Source of the DNA: Pseudomonadota bacterium
GTDB taxonomy: Bacteria > Pseudomonadota > Alphaproteobacteria > Acetobacterales > Acetobacteraceae
Direction: 5' to 3'
Length of the DNA stretch: 10,287 nucleotides
Assembly: GCA_021808205.1 (NCBI GenBank)
Contig: JAKBCD010000025.1
Coordinates: 1 to 10,287 of the forward strand
The notes below the pieces were generated by a model, which saw nothing but the letters and a program-made list of their open reading frames with translations, did no database searches and had not been told where the DNA came from. Numbering within the stretch: the stretch's first letter is position 1; the number at the start of each line of letters is the position of its first letter. A program made the position numbers and the translations under genes. Positions 1 through 5,245 of the stretch are shown one piece after another.

Positions 1-1
1 T

Positions 2-529
2 ATCGAGCACGAGGGTGCGCGCTGGACCGTGCTGAAGCAGCAGATCATCACCCCCGGCAAGGGCGGCGCCTTCATTCAAGTGGAAATGCGCAACCTGAAA
101 ACCGGCAACAAAACCAACGAACGCTGGCGCACCGCCGACACCGTGGAGCGCCTGACCACCGAGGACCGGGATTACAGCTACTCCTACACCGATGGCGACA
201 ATCTGGTGCTGATGGATCCCGAGACCTTCGAGCAGTTTATGGTACCCGCCGCCATTCTGGGCGACTCCGCACCCTTCCTGCAGGACAATATGCCCGTTTC
301 CGTGGCGCTGGTGGAAGGCGACCCCGTCGGCATCACCCTGCCGCCGCAGGTAACGCTTGAGATTGTTGAAGCGGACCCGGTGGTGAAGGGGCAAACGGCG
401 TCCTCCTCCTACAAGCCGGCCAAGCTTTCCAACGGCGTGAAAACGCTGGTGCCGCCTTTCATCGAGGCCGGCGAGCGTGTTGTGGTGCGCACTGAAGATG
501 GCTCCTACGTGGAACGCGCCAAGGGCTGA
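2..529 (+). CDS. efp: Elongation factor P, 5'-truncated by window edge
   Basis: EF-P binds the ribosome between the P and E sites and relieves stalling at polyproline stretches. The reading frame is open to the left edge, so the true start lies outside; 175 residues are visible against about 188 in the family, so roughly a dozen N-terminal residues are missing. The visible part starts inside the KOW-like domain I. The loop that carries the modified residue reads TPGKGGAF, so this is the Lys-type (as in E. coli Lys34), not the Arg-type that is rhamnosylated. The central OB domain (around MDPETFEQF and the following VPAAILGD) and the C-terminal OB domain, with VVKGQTASSSYKP and the ending DGSYVERAKG, are typical. 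A GTG at 29 could be misread as a start but lies inside domain I. No lysine-modification genes (epmA/epmB) are in the window, so the modification state is unknown. Identification is secure. Confidence 0.96.
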   Translation: MEHEGARWTVLKQQIITPGKGGAFIQVEMRNLKTGNKTNERWRTADTVERLTTEDRDYSYSYTDGDNLVLMDPETFEQFMVPAAILGDSAPFLQDNMPVSVALVEGDPVGITLPPQVTLEIVEADPVVKGQTASSSYKPAKLSNGVKTLVPPFIEAGERVVVRTEDGSYVERAKG

Positions 530-535
530 TTTTTT

Positions 536-568
536 CTCGGGCCGCGATTGGGCCCGGGTTATGTTTTT
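536..568 (+). terminator. First of two tandem terminator-like hairpins after efp
   Basis: An 8-bp stem with one G-T pair forms between 536-543 (CTCGGGCC) and 551-558 (GGCCCGGG), with a 7-base loop. It is followed by TTATGTTTTT. It starts only 6 bases after the efp stop, and a run of six T precedes it. The shape fits a rho-independent terminator for efp, though the T-tract is interrupted. Confidence 0.6.
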
Positions 569-571
569 CAC

Positions 572-604
572 TTGCCCGCTTCAGGCGGGCAATTCTTGTT
601 TTTG
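572..604 (+). terminator. Second tandem terminator hairpin after efp
   Basis: A perfect 8-bp stem joins 572-579 (TTGCCCGC) and 585-592 (GCGGGCAA) around a 5-base loop (TTCAG). It is followed by the T-rich stretch TTCTTGTTTTT (593-603). This is the better of the two hairpins and probably ends efp transcription before suhB, whose start at 617 is only 13 bases further on. Any suhB promoter would therefore have to overlap the terminator, or suhB depends partly on read-through. Confidence 0.75.
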
Positions 605-616
605 GGATATTTCGCC

Positions 617-1444
617 ATGATGCCACGCCTCTCCGCGCATATGACGGTGATGCACAACGCCGCCAACAAGGCGGCGAAGCGATTGCTGCGCGACTTCATG
701 GAAGTTGAGAACCTTCAGGTCTCCGTGAAGGGGCCAGGCGATTTCGTTACCCAGGCGGATATGCGGGCCGAGCAGACGCTGCGCGAGGAGCTGGAGAAAG
801 CCCGCCCAGGCTATGGCTTTTTGATGGAAGAAAGCGGCGCTTCGGGTTCCGACAAATGGGCCTGGCGGTGGATCGTGGACCCGCTGGACGGCACCACCAA
901 CTTCCTGCACGGCATCCCGCATTGGGCGATTTCCATCGCGCTGGAAAAACGCCTGGCTGATGGAAGCAGCGAAATTAATGCTGCGGCGATCTATTCGCCC
1001 GTGAACGGAGAGATGTTCTGGGCCGAGAAGGGCATCGGCGCGTATCTGAACGACAAGCGCCTGCGCGTTTCCGGCCGGCGGGAACTGCACACCGCCCTGT
1101 TTGCCACCGGCATTCCTTTTGCCGCCACATCTTCCAGCAACCGGCTTGCCTTCGCCCGCACGCTGAGCGCGCTGATGCCCGCCACCGCTGGCGTACGCCG
1201 CTTTGGTTCTGCGGCGCTGGACCTCGCCTGGGTCGCCGCTGGGCGGTATGACGGCTATTGGGAAATGGGCATCAAACCGTGGGATATAGCCGCGGGTATG
1301 CTGATTGTGCGCGAGGCGGGCGGTTATGCCACCGATGGCGACGGCAAGGACAATGTCGACGAGGTGGTGGTGGCGGGCAACCCGCATTTGCACCCCAAGC
1401 TGCTGGAGCTGGTGCAAGACGGTCTGGCGGCGCGGCGGGGTTGA
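617..1444 (+). CDS. suhB: Inositol monophosphatase family protein (SuhB-like)
   Basis: Mg2+-dependent phosphatase of the inositol monophosphatase superfamily. Bacterial SuhB hydrolyses inositol-1-phosphate in vitro, and in E. coli it also acts with Nus factors in rRNA antitermination. The 275-residue product has the full metal-site set: MEESG (Glu71-Glu72), WIVDPLDGTTNF (Asp88, Asp91) and the C-terminal PWDIAAG (Asp223). The N-terminal block around VSVKGPGDFVTQAD (36-48) is the usual alphaproteobacterial SuhB form. I chose the ATG at 617 because GGGA at 604-607 sits 9 bases upstream. An ATG at 620 is an equal alternative, and the longer frame reaching back to 548 runs through the terminator hairpins and is unlikely. 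The stop is 15 bases before the next gene, so suhB probably heads or joins the downstream operon. The in vivo substrate is not inferable. Confidence 0.93.
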   Translation: MMPRLSAHMTVMHNAANKAAKRLLRDFMEVENLQVSVKGPGDFVTQADMRAEQTLREELEKARPGYGFLMEESGASGSDKWAWRWIVDPLDGTTNFLHGIPHWAISIALEKRLADGSSEINAAAIYSPVNGEMFWAEKGIGAYLNDKRLRVSGRRELHTALFATGIPFAATSSSNRLAFARTLSALMPATAGVRRFGSAALDLAWVAAGRYDGYWEMGIKPWDIAAGMLIVREAGGYATDGDGKDNVDEVVVAGNPHLHPKLLELVQDGLAARRG

Positions 1445-1459
1445 GGCTAGGTTGCCGGA

Positions 1460-2053
1460 GTGAAAATTCCGCTCTGGCTCCCCTGTGTTTTGGCACTCAT
1501 CCCGGCCCGCGGCTTTGCCCAGGTAACGGTGAATCCGGCCGCGCTGCGGCAGTTGGAAGGCCTGTCCCCGCTTGCCCCGGCAGCTAAGCCCGAACCCGCG
1601 ATGGTACGGCCTGTTATCCATAAGCCGCATCTGCATTTATACCATCGCGCCACACCTCAGGCGCCCAGGCCGCTTACACCGGCCAAACCCGCCAATCCGG
1701 CTCCATCGGTGAAACCCACGCCCGCGCCGAAGCCTGTCTTGCCTGAACCCTCTCTCCCACCCATCGCGCGCATCGAGTTCGCGCCGGGCAGTGCCACCCT
1801 GTCCGCCGAGGCCATGGCCGCGCTAAAGCCGTTCTGCACGGCCAGCGCGCCCGTGCCAGTGGTTGCGCGCGCGCCAGCCGACCCCAATGACCCCTCAAGC
1901 GCCATGCGGCTTTCCCTGAACCGTGCCTTTGCGATCCGCGATGCGCTGACCGCCTGCGGTGTAGCTGCCAGCCTTATCATTCCCCGTGCGGCCGGCAGCG
2001 CGCCCGGCGCGGATGACAATGAAGCCCTGATTGGAGCAAGCGCCACGCCATGA
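1460..2053 (+). CDS. Exported protein with Pro-rich linker and degenerate OmpA-like domain
   Basis: No named family recognised. The 197-residue product begins with a convincing Sec signal peptide, with likely cleavage after Ala20 (RGFA|QVTV). A Pro/Lys/Ala-rich segment follows (about 40-102), rich in KP and AP repeats and resembling the periplasm-spanning linker of TonB-type proteins. The C-terminal part (about 103-190) looks like a shortened OmpA/MotB-type domain: IARIEFAPGSATLSAEA, then RLSLNRAFAIRDALTACGV and a final PRAAG, matching the FxxxSxxL, LSxxRA and G-hydrophobic-G positions. The usual Asp-containing loop is not clear, so peptidoglycan binding is doubtful. Cys126 and Cys166 could form a disulfide. 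The start is GTG at 1460, with a weak TAGG about 8 bases upstream. The stop overlaps the next start by four bases (ATGA), tying it to the channel/stator pair. It is probably a periplasmic accessory of that motor; this is inference from position and fold. Confidence 0.72.
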   Translation: MKIPLWLPCVLALIPARGFAQVTVNPAALRQLEGLSPLAPAAKPEPAMVRPVIHKPHLHLYHRATPQAPRPLTPAKPANPAPSVKPTPAPKPVLPEPSLPPIARIEFAPGSATLSAEAMAALKPFCTASAPVPVVARAPADPNDPSSAMRLSLNRAFAIRDALTACGVAASLIIPRAAGSAPGADDNEALIGASATP

Positions 2054-3192
2054 CCAAGCCGACCAGCTATCTCATCCGCATGGTTCTGTTCTGCCTGGTG
2101 GTTTATGGCGGCGCGGCGGCACTTTCGCCGGTTCTGGCGCATTTCTTCATGGCCAATCCGGTCATCAACTCAGTCATCTTCGCGGTCGAGATCTTCGGCG
2201 TGTTCTGGAACATCCGGCAGGTGCAGCGCCTCTACCCCGAGGCCGCCTGGGTGGAGGAATTCCGCCGCAACCGCCAGAAACTGGTGGAAGCCCAACCACC
2301 TAGCCTGCTCGCCCCGATGGCGCGCATGTTGCACGGCCGTGCCGATGGCGAGCGGCGGATCACGCTCTCTGGCCAGTCCATGCGCACGATCCTGGATGGC
2401 GTTTCATCCCGGCTCGACGAATCCCGCGAACTCTCCCGCTACATCACTGGGGTGATGATCTTCCTTGGTCTGCTCGGCACCTTCTGGGGGCTGCTGCATA
2501 CGGTCTCCTCGGTCGCGCAGGTTATCAACGGCATGAGCCTTACCGGCGGCGGCGATGTGAACGCTATGTTCGCGCAGTTGAAGTCCGGCCTTGCCAAACC
2601 GTTGGCGGGCATGGGCACGGCGTTCTCGGCCTCCATGTTCGGCCTTTCCGGCGCGCTGATTCTGGGGTTTCTGGACCTCACCGCCGGCCAGGCGATGAAC
2701 CGCTTCTTCAACGAGCTGGAAGAATGGCTTGCCACCCTTACGCGCCTGGGCACTGGCGCGCTCGGCGGTGATGGCGAAGGCAGCGTGCCCGGCTATGTTC
2801 AGGCGCTGCTGGAACAGACCGCCGAGAACATGGACCAGTTGCAGCGCCTTCTTACCCGCAGCGAGGAAGGCCGCACCCAGGGCAACAACGCCCTGCGCGC
2901 CTTGAGCGAGCGCATGGCTGACCTTGGCGACACGCTGCGCCTGCAACAGCAGCTGATGGAAAAAGTAGCCAGCGCGCAAATGGCGCTTTCCCCGGCACTC
3001 GCCCGGCTTTCCGACGCCAAAAGCAGTGGTGACGATATTTCCCGCGCGCATCTCAGGAATATCGAATTGCTGCTGAACCGTTTCATGACCGAAGCTGAAC
3101 AGGGCCGCACCCAGGGCATTGCGGATCTGCGCAACGACTTGCGCCTGCTGACCCGCACCATCTCGGCGCGGTTGGATGAACCCCGCTCATGA
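2050..3192 (+). CDS. MotA/TolQ/ExbB-family proton channel protein with long C-terminal tail
   Basis: Inner-membrane channel subunit of an ion-driven motor. The 380 residues show four hydrophobic segments at about 9-32, 37-55, 131-156 and 184-210. Segment 3 carries the family signature (IFLGLLGTFWGLLHTV, with Gly140, Gly143 and Gly147), and segment 4 follows the glycine/alanine-rich LAGMGTAFSASMFGLSGALI pattern. Unlike ExbB or TolQ it continues for about 150 residues beyond the last membrane segment into a largely helical, Leu/Arg/Glu-rich cytoplasmic tail. The tail holds two copies of a LLxRxxxxxxGRTQG unit, with the GRTQG peptides at 274-278 and 352-356. No flagellar genes are nearby, so it is not a flagellar MotA. 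The start overlaps the preceding stop (ATGA at 2050) and the stop overlaps the MotB-like start (ATGA at 3189), which implies coupled translation and a defined subunit ratio. ZorA of Zorya defence systems has similar architecture, but no zorC, zorD or zorE lies beside it. Confidence 0.88.
   Translation: MTKPTSYLIRMVLFCLVVYGGAAALSPVLAHFFMANPVINSVIFAVEIFGVFWNIRQVQRLYPEAAWVEEFRRNRQKLVEAQPPSLLAPMARMLHGRADGERRITLSGQSMRTILDGVSSRLDESRELSRYITGVMIFLGLLGTFWGLLHTVSSVAQVINGMSLTGGGDVNAMFAQLKSGLAKPLAGMGTAFSASMFGLSGALILGFLDLTAGQAMNRFFNELEEWLATLTRLGTGALGGDGEGSVPGYVQALLEQTAENMDQLQRLLTRSEEGRTQGNNALRALSERMADLGDTLRLQQQLMEKVASAQMALSPALARLSDAKSSGDDISRAHLRNIELLLNRFMTEAEQGRTQGIADLRNDLRLLTRTISARLDEPRS
2869..3118 (+). 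repeat. In-frame repeat unit in the channel protein tail
   Basis: The 16-base sequence GGCCGCACCCAGGGCA occurs at 2869-2884 and again at 3103-3118, exactly 234 bases (78 codons) apart. At protein level the similarity is wider: residues 260-283 and 337-361 share the pattern N-hydrophobic-LLxR, acidic, GRTQG, then LR. This looks like an old internal duplication within the helical tail or a repeated interaction motif. It is not a mobile element. Confidence 0.65.
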
Positions 3193-4301
3193 GCCGCCGG
3201 CGCGGCAACGGCGCCAACGGGCTGGAAGCCTGGCCCGGCTATGTGGATGCGCTCTCCACATTGCTCATGGTCACCATTTTTGTTCTGCTGGTGTTTGTGC
3301 TGGCAGAAGCGTTTCTTTCCACAGCACTTACGGGGTCGGATAACACGATCAGCGTGCTGCGCGAGCAGATTGCCGAGCTGACACAAAGCCTTTCGATGGA
3401 GACATCGAAGGATACCACATTGTCTCAGGAGCTGGCCGCACTGAACGCGCAACTTGCCACCGCGCAAACCGCGAACACCAGCCTTACCCAGCAGCTTGCC
3501 ACGGACACGACCACCATCTCCGGGCTGCAGTCTTCACAGAAATCCCTGCAGGACCAACTTTCCGATGCGCAGGCCGAAGCCGCCTCTGCCGCCGGGCGCA
3601 TCGCCGCGCTGCAGGCCGCGAGCGGCGGCGATTTGCAATCCCAACTCACCAGCGCGCAGACACTGAACAAGCAGGATGCGGCGCAGATTGCGCTGCTCAA
3701 CCAACAGCTGGCGGCGTTGCGCGCACAGCTTGCGGCGTTGCAGGTGGCGCTGAACGCAGCCCAAACCGCCGATGCCAAGGACAATGTGCAGATTGCCGAT
3801 CTTGGCAAGCAGCTCAACGAGGCGCTGGCCCGCAAGGTTGAGGAGTTGCAGCAATATCAAAGCGTATTTTTCAAGACGCTCTCCCAAAGCCTGGCGGGCG
3901 AGAAAAATATAAAAGTCGTCGGAGACCGTTTCGTATTCGAGAGCGACGTGCTGTTTCCCTTAGACCAGGCCACCATCACCCCGGCTGGCAAGATGGAAAT
4001 CGCGCAAGTAGCGAAGGCCGTAAAAGTGATTATTGGAAAAATCCCGCCCAAGGTGAACTGGGTGCTCTCGGTGGACGGCTATGCCGATGCACAACCAATC
4101 AAGGGCGGGCCTTACAAATCCAACTTTGACCTATCAACGGCCCGGGCGCTGGCGGTGCTGGACTTACTGGTGGCAGATGGGGTGCCCGAAAACCGTCTTA
4201 TTGTCTCCGGCATGGGGGCGAACAACCCCATTGCCACCGGCACCACACCGGCTGATTACGCTCAGAACCGGCGTATTGAATTCCGCCTTACGACACCATG
4301 A
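3189..4301 (+). CDS. MotB-like stator protein with long coiled coil and OmpA-type peptidoglycan-binding domain
   Basis: Partner of the preceding channel protein. In this family one membrane helix carries an Asp that takes up the proton, and a C-terminal OmpA-like domain grips peptidoglycan. Here a short cytoplasmic N-terminus leads to WPGYVDALSTLLMVTIFVLL, with Asp20 at the start of the helix (about 18-44) in the MotB-like position. Residues about 52-225 form a long Ala/Leu/Gln/Thr-rich coiled coil with heptad-like spacing, much longer than the MotB linker. The OmpA-like domain spans about 248-368: FPLDQATITPAG, VDGYADAQPI (Asp300), LSTARALAV (Arg319) and ending NRRIEFRL. The 370-residue length fits alphaproteobacterial proteins annotated as OmpA-family or peptidoglycan-binding. 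It overlaps both neighbours by ATGA. The architecture resembles ZorB and TolR/MotB relatives. The driven process is unknown. Confidence 0.88.
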   Translation: MSRRRGNGANGLEAWPGYVDALSTLLMVTIFVLLVFVLAEAFLSTALTGSDNTISVLREQIAELTQSLSMETSKDTTLSQELAALNAQLATAQTANTSLTQQLATDTTTISGLQSSQKSLQDQLSDAQAEAASAAGRIAALQAASGGDLQSQLTSAQTLNKQDAAQIALLNQQLAALRAQLAALQVALNAAQTADAKDNVQIADLGKQLNEALARKVEELQQYQSVFFKTLSQSLAGEKNIKVVGDRFVFESDVLFPLDQATITPAGKMEIAQVAKAVKVIIGKIPPKVNWVLSVDGYADAQPIKGGPYKSNFDLSTARALAVLDLLVADGVPENRLIVSGMGANNPIATGTTPADYAQNRRIEFRLTTP

Positions 4302-4861
4302 ATGAAGCCACCGCCATGCAGAAGGCCGCACTGCGGCGTCTGATGCTGGCGCGGCGCCAAACACAGAACCCGGCGCTCGGCCATGAGTTAGCCAAACACG
4401 TGCTGGCAAGCGGCATCATTCCAAAAGGCGCGGTGGTGGGTGGCTTCTCCCCGATGCGCGGCGAGATCGATATCATGCCCCTGCTGCACGCGCTGCACGC
4501 GCGCGGCCACCGCCTAGCGCTGCCGGAAACCCCGCCGCCAGGCAACGCGCTGATCTTCCGCGCCTGGACGCCATCCACCCCCCTGCTGCCAGGCCGTTAT
4601 AAAACCCAGCATCCGGAGGGACCGGCCCTTATACCAGATTTCCTGCTGGTGCCGCTTCTGGCGTTTAATCTTCGCGGCCGCCGACTTGGCTATGGTGGCG
4701 GCTATTACGACCGCACCCTGGCCGCCCTGCCCGATGCGTTTCGGCTTGGCTGTGCTTTCGCGGCGCAGGAAATGGAAAACATCCCCACGGAGCCAACCGA
4801 CCTGCCGCTGCACGCCATCGCCACAGAAGCCGGTGTTCAATTCGCGGCTTCGCAGCCATAG
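4298..4861 (+). CDS. ygfA: 5-formyltetrahydrofolate cyclo-ligase
   Basis: Converts 5-formyltetrahydrofolate to 5,10-methenyltetrahydrofolate using ATP (EC 6.3.3.2), returning the storage folate to one-carbon metabolism in the cytoplasm. The 187-residue product has the family hallmarks: an N-terminal KAALRRLMLARR basic helix (residues 9-20), GGFSPMRGEID (48-58), VPLLAFNLRGRRLGYGGGYY (118-137, the ATP/substrate loop) and a C-terminal LPLHAIATEAGV. Length is normal for the family. ATG at 4298 overlaps the MotB-like stop (ATGA) and has no good Shine-Dalgarno sequence, so translation is probably by reinitiation. ATG at 4316 is a possible alternative. Its fusion to an envelope-motor operon has no obvious biochemical reason. 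Confidence 0.94.
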   Translation: MNEATAMQKAALRRLMLARRQTQNPALGHELAKHVLASGIIPKGAVVGGFSPMRGEIDIMPLLHALHARGHRLALPETPPPGNALIFRAWTPSTPLLPGRYKTQHPEGPALIPDFLLVPLLAFNLRGRRLGYGGGYYDRTLAALPDAFRLGCAFAAQEMENIPTEPTDLPLHAIATEAGVQFAASQP

Positions 4862-4952
4862 TCCGCATCCGGCAAGTCATTTGAAACTTGTAGCCTTGCC
4901 GCGGTGATCACATCTACTGTCAGCATTCTCTGGCGGAAAAAGGGTCAACGCC
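4862..4952 (+). promoter_or_regulatory. 91-base spacer with alternative stem-loops before the PCD gene
   Basis: Two mutually exclusive hairpins can be drawn: CGGCAAG (4870-4876) with CTTGCCG (4895-4901), or CAAGT (4873-4877) with ACTTG (4886-4890). Neither is followed by a T-tract, so no intrinsic terminator is evident. No convincing -35/-10 pair was found, although TTGAAA at 4881 could serve as a -35. AGGG at 4941-4944 is a good ribosome binding site for the gene starting at 4953. Confidence 0.3.
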
Positions 4953-5243
4953 ATGTCCAACATTCTTGAGCCGGGTAAACTCAACGCTCTCCCCGCGGGA
5001 TGGCAGCTGGACGCGAATGGAAAATCCATCACGCAAGATTTTTCTTTCAGGAATTTCGCGGAAGCTTTTTCATTCATGGCGCATGTGGCGCTGTTGGCCG
5101 AAAAGGCGGACCATCACCCTGACTGGTCGAATTCCTACAACAAGGTGAGCATTACGCTTTCAACCCACAGTGCTGGCGGCGTGACGAAGAAGGACGTGGC
5201 GCTGGCGGAGGCGATCAGCAACGTCGTCCGGCCGCCGCGATAG
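4953..5243 (+). CDS. phhB: Pterin-4a-carbinolamine dehydratase
   Basis: Dehydrates 4a-hydroxytetrahydrobiopterin (EC 4.2.1.96) to recycle the pterin cofactor after aromatic amino acid hydroxylation; bacterial members may also serve other pterin pathways. The 96-residue product is the usual family length. It carries the signature [16 protein letters not shown] (50-65), with His54-His55-Pro56, the downstream His72 in the conserved strand and Asp81 in KKDVALA. The start at 4953 is supported by AGGG 8 bases upstream. No phenylalanine hydroxylase gene is in the window, so the partner is unknown. It follows a folate enzyme by 91 bases on the same strand, making a loose pterin/folate pair. Its stop is only 2 bases from the stop of the convergent protease gene. 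Confidence 0.93.
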   Translation: MSNILEPGKLNALPAGWQLDANGKSITQDFSFRNFAEAFSFMAHVALLAEKADHHPDWSNSYNKVSITLSTHSAGGVTKKDVALAEAISNVVRPPR

Positions 5244-5245
5244 GC

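Noticed and set aside
2..529. A link between the GDP-rhamnose genes and EF-P rhamnosylation
   Set aside because: This EF-P has Lys, not Arg, at the modified position, and EarP uses dTDP-L-rhamnose, not GDP-D-rhamnose.
581..1636. 351-codon minus-strand frame opposite suhB
   Set aside because: Composition (Arg, Gln and His rich, no domains) is typical of an antisense shadow of a high-G+C gene. It also runs through the terminator region and into the next gene.
2404..3467. Long minus-strand frames opposite the channel and stator genes
   Set aside because: Shadows of the real plus-strand genes; no domain, start signal or separate codon pattern.
2050..4301. A complete Zorya defence system
   Set aside because: Only ZorA/ZorB-like proteins are present. 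The flanking genes are suhB and 5-FCL, and no helicase, nuclease or other Zor effector is in the window.
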